Below are positions 1-10,106 of a stretch of DNA of 64,000 nt, in pieces. The notes below the pieces were generated by a model. It was not told where the DNA came from, made no database searches, and saw only the letters and a program-made list of their open reading frames with translations. This DNA comes from Hymenobacter frigidus (lineage in GTDB: Bacteria; Bacteroidota; Bacteroidia; Cytophagales; Hymenobacteraceae): the NCBI RefSeq assembly GCF_014640435.1, contig NZ_BMGY01000007.1, positions 1 to 64,000 on the forward strand, in the 5' to 3' direction. Both the position numbers and the translations under genes were made by a program. Each line of letters starts with the position of its first letter. Positions within the stretch are counted from its first letter, which is position 1.

Positions 1-1
1 T

Positions 2-373
2 GACATTAAAACGACGTTTGGCGAGTTATGTACGCTGCTGGAAGAGGCGCAGATACGCCTGGAAGGGCTGTTCTTAAATGCAGATAGTGGATTTGATTCC
101 AGCGACTTACGTCTCGACTGCTTCCAGCGCGACATCGAGGCAAACATTGCCCACAATCGCCGGTCAGGCACGAACGAAGCGGCGGCGGACCAGTATTTTG
201 ACGAGGAGCTTTACCGTCAGCGCACGGCCATTGAGCGCACCAACGCTTGGCTGGACGGATTCAAAACCCTACTGGTACGCTACGAAAGCCATATTGACAG
301 TTGGCTCGCCTTCCATTTTCTGGCTTTTGCGGTCCTTTTGCTGCGTAAAATACCCCCTGATGAGAAACCCTAA
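2..373 (+). CDS. IS5-like transposase, C-terminal fragment (cut by window edge)
   Basis: The frame is open from base 2 to the TAA at 371-373 and has no start codon, so the gene begins outside the window. About 123 residues remain. They contain ADSGFD, typical of the second catalytic Asp region of DDE transposases, then YRQRTAIERTNAWLDGFK, which fits the Y-x-x-R-x-x-I-E-R-x-x-x-W block around the catalytic Glu in IS5-type enzymes. The hydrophobic tail (WLAFHFLAFAVLLLRK) is also usual for the family. The element must end between 374 and 420, because the convergent dinB-like gene stops at 421. I could not identify its terminal repeat. The family is recognised from motifs, and the exact IS group is uncertain. 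Confidence 0.75.
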   Translation, partial: DIKTTFGELCTLLEEAQIRLEGLFLNADSGFDSSDLRLDCFQRDIEANIAHNRRSGTNEAAADQYFDEELYRQRTAIERTNAWLDGFKTLLVRYESHIDSWLAFHFLAFAVLLLRKIPPDEKP

Positions 374-420
374 ACAGGCTCAACAACAGCCGCAACGATG
401 GGACGCAAAATATTGTGTTT

Positions 421-948
421 CTACTGCCTATCGATACTCCGCACCCAGCGGGCCGTAACCAGCAGCTGGCCCAAGTGACGGGTGGTGTGCTCGGCCGCGT
501 GCACCAGCAGGCCGATAAGCGTGGAGGGAACCTGCGCCCGACCCACGCCCCGTACTTCAGTCAGGCTGGCTTCAGGAGTAATTTTCAATTGATTCAGGGC
601 TGCATCTACCCCGGTATTGAAGCGCTGCACCAGTTGCGTCACCGCCGCGGGCCCAATGGCCAGCGGCGGGTTTTCAGCCTTTAAATCAACCAGCTGCTGC
701 TCCGATAGCGCCTCTTGGCGGGCGTAGGTGAGGAGGCGGTCGAGCACGCCGGCCAGGTGCTGCAGGTGGAAGCCGACGGACGCCACACCCGCGGGCCGCT
801 CGTTGAGCAAGGCGGGCGGGAAGTCGTGCATGGCCGCGTTCAATTCTTCGCGGGCTTGCAGCAGGGCATGCGCCACGGGCTGCAACAGCGGCGGCACGCC
901 GGACACGGGGCCGCGCAGCCAGACTTCGAGGGTTTCGGGTTTATTCAT
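421..948 (-). CDS. DinB family protein
   Basis: This 175-residue protein matches the DinB/YfiT-like four-helix-bundle family in length and layout. The expected metal-ligand histidines are visible: HLQHL near residue 62 and HAAEHTTRH near residue 150. Members are mostly metal-dependent thiol or nucleophile transferases, or damage-inducible proteins of unknown substrate, and they act in the cytoplasm. The ATG at 948 gives a normal N-terminus. The gene is divergent from lysA, and the 190-base gap holds a large inverted repeat. No partner gene indicates its substrate. Confidence 0.8.
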   Translation of the reverse strand: MNKPETLEVWLRGPVSGVPPLLQPVAHALLQAREELNAAMHDFPPALLNERPAGVASVGFHLQHLAGVLDRLLTYARQEALSEQQLVDLKAENPPLAIGPAAVTQLVQRFNTGVDAALNQLKITPEASLTEVRGVGRAQVPSTLIGLLVHAAEHTTRHLGQLLVTARWVRSIDRQ

Positions 949-960
949 TGTTTGAGGTGA

Positions 961-1110
961 GATTTTTTTTGATGTGAAGATGAGCTGAATGTGGAGATGA
1001 GCTGATTATTTGATGGGCTGGTATATCTACAGACTAAGTTGAGGAGACGAGCCACCACATCAGCATGTCGACATTTTCACATTCAGCCCATCTCCACATT
1101 AAAAAATCTG
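961..1110. repeat. inverted repeat around the lysA upstream region
   Basis: Bases 961-990 (GATTTTTTTTGATGTGAAG...) pair imperfectly with 1081-1110, about 30 bases per arm, enclosing 90 bases. The element fills most of the gap between the divergent dinB-like gene and lysA and ends about 15 bases before the lysA -7 box. It resembles other intergenic palindromes in this window in size but not in sequence. Confidence 0.65.
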
Positions 1111-1124
1111 CACATTAACGATTG

Positions 1125-1132
1125 TACTTTTG
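1125..1132 (+). promoter_or_regulatory. lysA -7 promoter box
   Basis: TACTTTTG is a perfect match to the Bacteroidetes -7 consensus TAnnTTTG. It ends 5 bases before the lysA ATG, so transcription would begin at or next to the start codon. No clear TTTG -33 element is present. Confidence 0.6.
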
Positions 1133-1137
1133 TAATT

Positions 1138-2373
1138 ATGTCAGGTATTAACCACGCGCTACGCGCCGCCGCCGACCAGTTCGGCACTCCTTTATACGTC
1201 TATAATACGGCGACCATTACGGGCCAGTACAACAAACTTGTTAAAGCCTTTTCCAGCCACAAAACGCGGTTTTTCTACGCTTGCAAGGCGCTGAGCAACG
1301 TGGCCATTCTGCGGCACATTCACGGCCTGGGCTCGGGGCTCGACTGCGTGAGTGTCAACGAGGTGCGACTGGGCCTGCACGTGGGGTTTGCGCCTGAGAA
1401 CATTCTGTTTACGCCCAACAGCGTGACGTTTGAGGAACTGGTGGAAGCCAAGGATTTGGGCGTGAATCTCAACATCGACAACATCTCGCTGCTGGAGCGG
1501 TTCGGCGCCACCTTTGGGGGCTCCTACCCAGTGTGCGTGCGCCTGAACCCGCACATTGAAGCCGGCGGCAACTACAAGATTCAAACCGGCCACATCGACT
1601 CGAAGTTTGGCATCAGCATTCACCAGCTGCGCCACCTGGAGCGCGTGGTGAAGGGCACCGGCCTGCACGTGAAGGGCCTGCACATGCACACGGGCTCCGA
1701 AATCAAGGACGTGGGCGTGTTCATGCGGGCCCTCGAAATCCTGTTCGACGCGGCCGGCCGCTTCCCCGAGCTGGATTTTCTGGACCTGGGCTCGGGCTTC
1801 AAAGTGCCCTACAAGCCCGGCGACGCCGAAACCGACGTGACCACGCTGGGCCAGCAAGTAGCCGAGGCCTTCCAGACGTTTGAGAAAGAATACGGCCGGC
1901 CGCTGGAGTGCTGGTTCGAGCCGGGCAAATACCTGGTGAGCGAATCCGGCTACCTGCTGGTGAGCGTGGCGGTGGTGAAGCAAACCACGGCCACGGTGTT
2001 TGCCGGCGTCAATTCGGGCTTCAACCACCTGATTCGGCCCATGTTCTACGACAGCTACCACCACATCAGCAACCTGACCAACCCCAAGGGAACCGGGCGG
2101 CTCTACACCGTGGTGGGCAACATTTGCGAAACCGACACCTTCGCCTGGGACCGCCTGCTGCCCGAAATCCGCGAAAACGACCTGTTGGCGTTCCACAACG
2201 CCGGAGCCTACGGCTTTGAGATGAGCAGCAGCTTCAACTCGCGCACCCGCCCAGCCGAAGTGCTGCTGGATGAAGCCGGCGAGCTGCGCCTGATTCGTAA
2301 GCGCCAGACCTTCGAGGACCTGCTGGCCGGGCAAGTAGACGTGGCGGCCGAAGCGCCTGCGCAGTCGACCTAG
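1138..2373 (+). CDS. lysA: diaminopimelate decarboxylase
   Basis: This is a 411-residue PLP-dependent decarboxylase of fold type III that makes L-lysine from meso-diaminopimelate in the cytoplasm. Visible motifs are the PLP-lysine region FFYACKALSN (about residue 45), HMHTGSE near 185, the glycine-rich LDLGSGFKVPY, the active-site GNICETDTFAWDR, and the C-terminal GAYGFEMSSSFNSR. Carboxynorspermidine decarboxylase is related, but the CETDTF and GAYG motifs and the length favour LysA. The frame is open back to 1039. I chose the ATG at 1138 because homologues begin about 15 residues before FGTPLYVY and because a -7 box sits just upstream. It is a single gene, divergent from the dinB-like gene. 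Confidence 0.88.
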   Translation: MSGINHALRAAADQFGTPLYVYNTATITGQYNKLVKAFSSHKTRFFYACKALSNVAILRHIHGLGSGLDCVSVNEVRLGLHVGFAPENILFTPNSVTFEELVEAKDLGVNLNIDNISLLERFGATFGGSYPVCVRLNPHIEAGGNYKIQTGHIDSKFGISIHQLRHLERVVKGTGLHVKGLHMHTGSEIKDVGVFMRALEILFDAAGRFPELDFLDLGSGFKVPYKPGDAETDVTTLGQQVAEAFQTFEKEYGRPLECWFEPGKYLVSESGYLLVSVAVVKQTTATVFAGVNSGFNHLIRPMFYDSYHHISNLTNPKGTGRLYTVVGNICETDTFAWDRLLPEIRENDLLAFHNAGAYGFEMSSSFNSRTRPAEVLLDEAGELRLIRKRQTFEDLLAGQVDVAAEAPAQST

Positions 2374-2561
2374 AAGCTGGCCGTAGTTTGAGTTAAGCTG
2401 GTAAGCTGGCTGCAGTTGCCGCTGCGCCTAAACTGCAGCCAGCGGCAGGGCCGGCCGCGTTCAGCCCTGCCAATCTACGGCATCGCTGCCCCGCTGGCCC
2501 CACCCCCCGAAGCCCAGCATATTTATAGCCCCGCACTGGGTTTGCTTGATTCACCAACCGT

Positions 2562-4643
<2,082 letters not shown>

Positions 4644-4652
4644 GCAATTCGG

Positions 4653-4820
4653 GGAGAACCTCACCCCCAGCCCCTCTCCAAAAGAGAGGGGAGCCACGGC
4701 AATATGGCAGCATTTAAAGCTGCTAACCATATAATCGTCAATCGAATAAATCAGATTTATTTCATCTGTCTTCGTCAGGCTCCCCTCTCTTTTGGAGAGG
4801 GGCCGGGGGTGAGGTTCTCC
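4653..4820. repeat. long inverted repeat (MITE- or REP-like)
   Basis: The two 43-base arms at 4653-4695 and 4778-4820 are reverse complements with one visible mismatch; each contains CACCCCCAGCCCCTCTCC or its variant. The 82-base AT-richer centre shows no gene. The right arm ends 36 bases before the pentapeptide gene, so it lies in that gene's leader region. A frame reading through it would extend the protein N-terminally, but this is probably not coding. Confidence 0.75.
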
Positions 4821-4856
4821 GGCCGGGAACAGTATGTTATTTCGAAAAGAACACCC

Positions 4857-5462
4857 ATGAAGCCCCGCCGCAAGCCCGTCAGCACTCCGCGCAAACCCGC
4901 TCATTTTCCCGATGAAAACGTGGCCGAGCGCTGGGATGCCCGGCACCTCATTGGGCACACCGAATTCGATGAATTCCGGTTTGTGGGCTGCGATTTCAGC
5001 GCGGCTGATTTTAGCCAAATTCGCTTCAGCGACTGCCTGTTTGAGCGCTGCAATTTATCGTCGGTAACCCTGGCGGGCACCGCCCTGCAGAACGTGGCGT
5101 TTGAGGACTGCAAGCTGCTGGGGCTGCAGTTCACGGCCTGCCGCGACATGCTGTTTGGCGTGCATTTCGACCAGTGCCAACTGCGCTACGCCTCCTTTGC
5201 GGGCCGCGTGATGCCGCACACCCGTTTCGTGAGCTGCCAGCTCGACGAAGCCGATTTTGCCGATGCCGACCTCTCGGGCGCGGTGTTTCAGGACTGCACA
5301 TTGGCGGGCGCGGTGTTTCAGAAAACCTGCCTCGTGGCCGCCGATTTCACCACTGCCACCGGCTTTATTATTGACCCCGAATCGAACCCGATGGCCGGGG
5401 CCCGGTTCACCCTCGACGGCCTGCTGGGCGCGGTGGCCAAGTATGGGCTGATAGTGGAATGA
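4857..5462 (+). CDS. pentapeptide-repeat protein
   Basis: This 201-residue protein is built largely of pentapeptide repeats with A(D/N)F/L-type spacing, for example CDFSAADFSQIRFSDCLFERCNL... and later DEADFADADLSGAVF. The family folds as a right-handed quadrilateral beta-helix; some members (Qnr, MfpA) mimic DNA and protect gyrase, but most have unknown roles. I chose the ATG at 4857 because the upstream open frame runs through the inverted repeat and lacks family character. The N-terminus is basic (KPRRKPVSTPRKP). There is no signal peptide, so it is cytoplasmic. No quinolone-resistance role can be claimed from the sequence. Confidence 0.78.
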   Translation: MKPRRKPVSTPRKPAHFPDENVAERWDARHLIGHTEFDEFRFVGCDFSAADFSQIRFSDCLFERCNLSSVTLAGTALQNVAFEDCKLLGLQFTACRDMLFGVHFDQCQLRYASFAGRVMPHTRFVSCQLDEADFADADLSGAVFQDCTLAGAVFQKTCLVAADFTTATGFIIDPESNPMAGARFTLDGLLGAVAKYGLIVE

Positions 5463-5600
5463 GATGCACCGGGCTTTCCGGGCTGCCTAAATCCGGATTA
5501 GCTCCCGGCGAGTAGCTTGCGGCGGCATATCCGTATTTTTCCGCACGGGGCCGCGCCAGTCCCAGGAAACGGGCATTTTTCACTTTGCTACAACTACCTG

Positions 5601-6635
5601 ATGGCCAATCGCCGCGCCTCCATCACTGACCTGGCCAAGACGCTGGGCCTCTCGCCGTCCACCATTTCCCGCGCCCTCAGCAACCACGACGACGTGAGCG
5701 AGGCCACCAAGGTGCGCGTGCGCCAGCTGGCCGACGAGCTGCACTACCAGCCCAACCAGCTGGCCGCCGCCCTGCGCCGGGGCCGCAGCAACACGCTGGG
5801 CGTGCTGGTACCGCACATCACGGGGCACTTTTTCCCGCAGGTGGTGCACGGCATTGCCACCGAGGCGGCCAAGCAGGGCTTCAACGTGATGATTTGCCAG
5901 TCGAATGAGGACACCCGCCAGGAGCAGAAAAACATCGACCTGCTGATGAACTCGCAGGTAGAGGGCATTCTGGTGTCGCTGGCCAACAGCACGCACGATT
6001 TCAGCCACTTCGAGGCCGTGCGTCAGCAGAATATCCCGCTGGTGTTTTTCGACCGCGAGGTGGAGGATTTTCAGGGCAGCAACGTGAGCTCCGTGCTCTT
6101 CGACGATTACCACGGCGCTTACCAGGCCGTGACGCACCTCATTGAGCAGGGCTGCACCCGCATCGCGCATTTCCGGGGTCCGCTGCACCTTAACATCCAC
6201 AAAAACCGCCTCCAGGGCTACCGCGATGCCCTCACCGCTCACGGCCTGCCCGTGGATGACGACCTCATCGTGCTCTGTGAAATGACCCCGAAAGGCGGCA
6301 GCCAGGCCATGCGCCAGCTCCTGAAACTGGCGCGGCGCCCCGATGCCGTGTTTTCGGCCAACGACCTGGCCGCCGTGGGGGCCATGCAGCTGGCCAAGGC
6401 CCACCGCCTGCGCGTGCCGAAGGATATTGCCTTCATCGGCTTCAGCAACGAGCTGTTCACCACCCTCACCGAGCCCATGCTGAGTAGCGTGGACCAGCGC
6501 TGCGAGCAAATGGGCAAAACCGCCGTGCAGCTGCTGCAGAAGATGCTGAAAAGCGGCCCCAACCGCGTAGGCCCGCCCAAGCCCATCGTGCTCAAGCCCA
6601 AGCTGCTGGTCCGGGAGTCGTCGCAGCGCAAGTAG
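5601..6635 (+). CDS. LacI family transcriptional regulator
   Basis: This is a 344-residue LacI/GalR regulator. The N-terminal helix-turn-helix is clear (SITDLAKTLGLSPSTISRAL), followed by the hinge helix (PNQLAAALRRGRSNTLGVLVP) and a periplasmic-binding-like sensor domain (FDREV, FSANDLAAVGAMQLAK, IAFIGFSNE). Such proteins repress or activate sugar-catabolism genes in response to a ligand. The target is unknown: neighbours are a pentapeptide protein and an MFS exporter, while the glucan genes lie 31 kb away. The ATG at 5601 is chosen because the HTH begins 6 residues later. A one-mismatch -7 box (TCACTTTG) lies shortly upstream. Confidence 0.88.
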   Translation: MANRRASITDLAKTLGLSPSTISRALSNHDDVSEATKVRVRQLADELHYQPNQLAAALRRGRSNTLGVLVPHITGHFFPQVVHGIATEAAKQGFNVMICQSNEDTRQEQKNIDLLMNSQVEGILVSLANSTHDFSHFEAVRQQNIPLVFFDREVEDFQGSNVSSVLFDDYHGAYQAVTHLIEQGCTRIAHFRGPLHLNIHKNRLQGYRDALTAHGLPVDDDLIVLCEMTPKGGSQAMRQLLKLARRPDAVFSANDLAAVGAMQLAKAHRLRVPKDIAFIGFSNELFTTLTEPMLSSVDQRCEQMGKTAVQLLQKMLKSGPNRVGPPKPIVLKPKLLVRESSQRK

Positions 6636-6660
6636 GTTAGTGCAGGAAGGCAGAAACCGG

Positions 6661-6759
6661 AACGTCATGCTGAGCGCAGTCGAATCATCTCGCGTGGGGT
6701 AGTAATCCAATCGTTCAACGATGCGAGCGAGATGCTTCGGCTGCGCTCAGCATGACGTT
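6661..6759. repeat. GTCATGCTGAGC-type palindromic repeat, copy 1
   Basis: Arms 6661-6691 (AACGTCATGCTGAGCGCAGT...) and 6729-6759 are reverse complements with a few mismatches. The element lies 25 bases after the lacI stop. It belongs to a family with copies at 26507, 26644, 51212, 56064 and 62292 and a diverged copy at 37073. Confidence 0.85.
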
Positions 6760-6885
6760 CTATTTCAACAGGACGTTCTTAGGAATCAACGCGACGGTTC
6801 TACCTAACCCATTACCGACCCACCACCGTAGGAAGTCATTCGCCCGGCTCGCCTGTTAGCCAAGGGAGATTCCTGTTGCTTCGCG

Positions 6886-8538
6886 ATGACTGAACCTGTT
6901 GCCACTCCGGCCCCGCGGGCCCCGCTGCTTACCCCGTTCACCTACCACATTTTCCGCGCCATCTGGATTGCGGGCCTGGTGTCGAACGTGGGCACTTGGA
7001 TGCAGAACGTGGCCGGCGTGTGGCTCGTCACCACGCTCACTACCTCTGCCCTGCTGGTGGCCCTGATGCAGGCCGCTACCAGCCTGCCGGCCTTTCTGCT
7101 GAGCATGCCCGCCGGAGCGTTGGCCGACTTGGTGGACCGCCGCCGGCTGCTGCTGTTCACGCAGGGATTCATGGCGGTGGTAGCTACCGGACTGGGCGCA
7201 CTGGCATTCTCGGGCGGCATTTCGGCGCTGGGGGTGTTGGGCTTCACGTTTTTGCTGGGCATGGGCGCGGCTCTGAACTCTCCCATCTGGCAGACGGTGA
7301 CGACCGAGCTGGTGGCGCGCTCGGCGCTGCCGCAGGCCATCACCCTCAACGGCGTGAGCAACAACATTGCGCGGGCCATTGGGCCGGCCATTGGCGGGGC
7401 CATCATTGCCTACTACTCGGCGGGCTGGGTGTTTTTGCTCAATGGGGTGTCATTTCTGGGCACCTGGGCGGTGGTGTATTTCTGGAAGCGCGAAGCCCTG
7501 GTGACCGATGGCCCGGCCGAAAACTTCATGGGCGCGCTGCGGGCGGGCATTCGCTACGTGCAGTACTCGCCGGCCATTTACGGGGTGCTGGTGCGCACGT
7601 TCGCGTTTGCGTTTGGCACGGCGGCCATGTGGGGGCTGGTGTCGGTGGTCATCGCCCGCAAGCTGCACCTGAGCTCGGGGCACTACGGCGTGATGCTGTC
7701 GTGGCTGGGCGCGGGGGCCGTGACGGGCGCCGTGCTGATGGGCCGGGCGGGCGGGCGGCTGAATTTCAACCAGCGCGTGCTGCTGGGCGTGCTGGCCTTC
7801 GCGGGCACCAACCTGGCACTGGCCCTCGTCAGCCAGATTTATGTGCTTTACGCCGTGATGTTCCTCTCCGGCATTGCCTGGCTCATGGTGATGACCAGCT
7901 TCAGCACCACCGTGCAGCTGAGCGTGCCGCGCTGGGTGCAGGCCCGGGTTATCAGTATTTACATGCTGGTGTTTCAGGCGGGCATGTCGGTGGGCAGCCT
8001 GGTTTGGGGCGAGCTGGCCGACCGCACCACGCTCACCATTTCGCTGCTGGCCGCCGCTGGCTGGATGCTGGCCAGTGCCCTGCTGGCCTTCCCTTTCCCC
8101 ATGCGCCCGGCCGAGGGCCTCGACCTGGCCCCCGCCGAGCACTGGCCCGACCCCGCCACCGATGGTACCATCGACCCCGACGATGGCCCCGTGATTGTGA
8201 TGATAGCGTACCACGTAGCGCCCGCCGACTGGCCCGCCTTCGGCATAGCGGCCGGGCAGCTGCGCCGCCTGCGCCTGCGCGACGGGGCCCTGCGCGCCGG
8301 CGTGTTTTCCGACGTAGCCAACCCCACGCTCATCACCGAGTTTTTCTACGTGGCCACCTGGGGCGAGCACCAGCGCCAGCACCACCGCTTCACCCGCGAA
8401 GACCAAGCGGTGGAAGCCCAGGTGCGCCGGTTTCACCTGGGACCGGCCGCCCCGCGCGTCACGCACCTGCTAGCCTTCCCCAACACCCCGAACGTGGAAA
8501 TGGCCACGCCCCTGCAAACCCTGGAAAGCCAGCGCTGA
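6886..8538 (+). CDS. MFS transporter, EntS-like (MFS_3) with C-terminal ABM-like domain
   Basis: This is a 550-residue inner-membrane protein. The first ~410 residues show the 12-helix major facilitator pattern (for example FTYHIFRAIWIAGLVSNVG at the first helix and the motif GALADLVDRRRLLL between helices 2 and 3). The soluble tail (about 425-535: VIVMIAYHVAPADW ... FYVATWGEHQRQHHRFT) resembles the antibiotic-biosynthesis-monooxygenase-like domain that follows MFS_3 transporters. The family includes enterobactin-type exporters, so efflux is the likely direction; the substrate is unknown. The start is the ATG at 6886. The gene is convergent with the creatininase-family gene across an inverted repeat. 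Confidence 0.8.
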   Translation: MTEPVATPAPRAPLLTPFTYHIFRAIWIAGLVSNVGTWMQNVAGVWLVTTLTTSALLVALMQAATSLPAFLLSMPAGALADLVDRRRLLLFTQGFMAVVATGLGALAFSGGISALGVLGFTFLLGMGAALNSPIWQTVTTELVARSALPQAITLNGVSNNIARAIGPAIGGAIIAYYSAGWVFLLNGVSFLGTWAVVYFWKREALVTDGPAENFMGALRAGIRYVQYSPAIYGVLVRTFAFAFGTAAMWGLVSVVIARKLHLSSGHYGVMLSWLGAGAVTGAVLMGRAGGRLNFNQRVLLGVLAFAGTNLALALVSQIYVLYAVMFLSGIAWLMVMTSFSTTVQLSVPRWVQARVISIYMLVFQAGMSVGSLVWGELADRTTLTISLLAAAGWMLASALLAFPFPMRPAEGLDLAPAEHWPDPATDGTIDPDDGPVIVMIAYHVAPADWPAFGIAAGQLRRLRLRDGALRAGVFSDVANPTLITEFFYVATWGEHQRQHHRFTREDQAVEAQVRRFHLGPAAPRVTHLLAFPNTPNVEMATPLQTLESQR

Positions 8539-8540
8539 AA

Positions 8541-8614
8541 TAGCGCGGACGCTGCGAGTCGGCGCTTAATCGGGACTGCACCAACCCACGCACGGACTCG
8601 CAACGTCCACGCTA
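8541..8614. terminator. inverted repeat between convergent genes, probable bidirectional terminator
   Basis: TAGCGCGGACGCTGCGAGTC at 8541-8560 pairs with 8595-8614 (two mismatches) around a 34-base loop. It sits 3 bases after the MFS stop and 14 bases before the creatininase stop. It lacks a long T run, so it may be a palindromic repeat that also ends transcripts. A related half-element follows the BamA-like gene at about 32346. Confidence 0.5.
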
Positions 8615-8627
8615 CATTCGGCCCGCC

Positions 8628-9395
8628 TTATTCGTACAAATCCTGGGGGTCGGCGGCGGCCAGCTCCACCAGGAATTGCGCGATGTTGGTGGTCACAGCT
8701 TCGAGGAAAGCCGCGCCTTTTTCGGCGGTAGCGGCGGCCGGGTTGCCCACGCCGGTATCGGCCGATACCTGGCTCCACTCGCGCTGGGCCCAGGCCCACC
8801 CCTGGCGCAGGGCCGCGATGCGAAACTGCTTAGTCGCGCCGTTGCCGGCTTCGGCCAGGGGGCTCACCAGGTGGAGTGCAATGTGCTGCATTACGCTGGT
8901 TTCCAGCTCGTCGGCGTGGTCGCCGGGGGCAGAAAAATATTGGTTGCGGTCGGCGGCCTTAAACCAGTTGAGGGTGCTGAGAAATACTGTGGGAAACTCG
9001 GCCTGTAGCTCCCGCAGTATCTGGCGGAAGTCGTTGCCGCCGTGCCCGTTCAAAATCACCAGCTTGGGAATGCCCTGACGGGCCAGCACCTGCACCATAT
9101 CCCGCACAATGGCCAGTTGCGTGCTGGGGTTCAGATTCATGTCGAGGGTAATGTCGAGCTGACCGGTATTCACTCCGAATGGAATGCAGGGTAGGACCAC
9201 CACTTTCGCGCCTACTGCCCAGGCCTTGCGCGCCGCCTCGGCCGCCACGTAGTCGCTCTGGATATTATCGGTGGCATAGGGCAGGTGGTAGTTGTGGGCC
9301 TCGGTAGCGCCCCAGGGCAGCACCACTACTTCGTAGTTGGCTTCCCGAACGGTTTTCCAGGTGGTTTCGGCGAGAATATAGGGGCGTGGGACCAT
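8628..9395 (-). CDS. creatininase-family amidohydrolase
   Basis: This 255-residue cytoplasmic hydrolase belongs to the creatinine amidohydrolase/formamide hydrolase superfamily. Metal-ligand motifs are clear: LPWGATEAHNYHLP near residue 26, NGHGGND near 117, and DHADELETS near 158. Family members open cyclic or formyl amides, including creatinine and riboflavin or F420 precursors; the true substrate cannot be told here. The start ATG at 9395 gives the usual short N-terminus before the first motif. It is convergent with the MFS gene and about 45 bases downstream of the acetyltransferase gene on the same strand. Confidence 0.82.
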   Translation of the reverse strand: MVPRPYILAETTWKTVREANYEVVVLPWGATEAHNYHLPYATDNIQSDYVAAEAARKAWAVGAKVVVLPCIPFGVNTGQLDITLDMNLNPSTQLAIVRDMVQVLARQGIPKLVILNGHGGNDFRQILRELQAEFPTVFLSTLNWFKAADRNQYFSAPGDHADELETSVMQHIALHLVSPLAEAGNGATKQFRIAALRQGWAWAQREWSQVSADTGVGNPAAATAEKGAAFLEAVTTNIAQFLVELAAADPQDLYE

Positions 9396-9440
9396 GGAGA
9401 AAGAGGAAAGCGGGAAGGAAATGCGCCCGATATGGGTCAG

Positions 9441-9992
9441 CTACCGCTGAGCGGGCCGCTCCAGCAGTACGCCGGGCTCCCCTTTGTACGTGGTACGGGC
9501 GTATTCGCGGAAACCAAACTTCTCCGCAATGCGCAGCGACGGCTGGTTATCGGGGTGGATGAGGCACACCGTGCGCGCCCCGCCGAAGTGCGCATCGCCC
9601 CAGGCCTGGGCCGCGGCTACGGCCTCGGTGGCGTAGCCCTGGCCGTGCGCGGCGGCGGCCAGCACCCAGCCCATTTCGGGCGCGTCGCCCAGCGGGGGCT
9701 CAATGGTGCGCTTGCCGTCGAGGTAGCCCACGGCCCCGATAAACTGCCCGGTGGCCTTCACCTCAAGGGCCCAGAAGCCAAACCCCATCACCACCCAGTG
9801 CCCGGCACTGCGCAGCAGGGTGCGCCACACTTCCTCGGTGGGCAGCGGCTCGGGGCTGAGGTAGCGGTAGTAGTTGGGGTCCTGCCACATGGCAATCCAA
9901 GGGTCAAAATCATCGGCGCGGTAGCCGCGCAGGAGCAGGCGGCTGGTTTCCAGCACCGGCACCGTGGGCGTGGGGGAAGGGAGAACAAACAT
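9441..9992 (-). CDS. GNAT acetyltransferase (RimJ/RimL-like)
   Basis: This 183-residue protein starts with ETSRLLLRGYRADDFDPW, the usual RimJ/RimL opening. It carries the acetyl-CoA motif A region at EMGWVLAAAAHGQGYATEAV and the C-terminal NQPSLRIAEKFGF motif. It would transfer an acetyl group from acetyl-CoA to an amine of a protein, sugar or small molecule. The start is the ATG at 9992. It lies downstream of the TPM gene on the same strand, but a strong terminator separates them. Confidence 0.83.
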   Translation of the reverse strand: MFVLPSPTPTVPVLETSRLLLRGYRADDFDPWIAMWQDPNYYRYLSPEPLPTEEVWRTLLRSAGHWVVMGFGFWALEVKATGQFIGAVGYLDGKRTIEPPLGDAPEMGWVLAAAAHGQGYATEAVAAAQAWGDAHFGGARTVCLIHPDNQPSLRIAEKFGFREYARTTYKGEPGVLLERPAQR

Positions 9993-10037
9993 GGCGGCAA
10001 CTTACCACCGCTTAGCCAAACTGACCCAAAATTCCAC

Positions 10038-10070
10038 AAAAAAGCCCCCGCGCCAGGTGGCACGGGGGCT
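10038..10070 (-). terminator. Rho-independent terminator of the TPM-domain gene
   Basis: On the minus strand AGCCCCCG and CGGGGGCT (10043-10070) form a stem with a 12-base loop, followed by six T. It lies about 37 bases after the stop codon at 10107. Confidence 0.88.
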
Positions 10071-10106
10071 GGGTTTGAGCACGGCCCCGGGCGCAACTAT
10101 TGCTTG

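Noticed and set aside
1192..2334. 380-codon open frame antisense to lysA
   Set aside because: It lies within lysA and has no recognisable domain; composition is typical of a mirrored frame.
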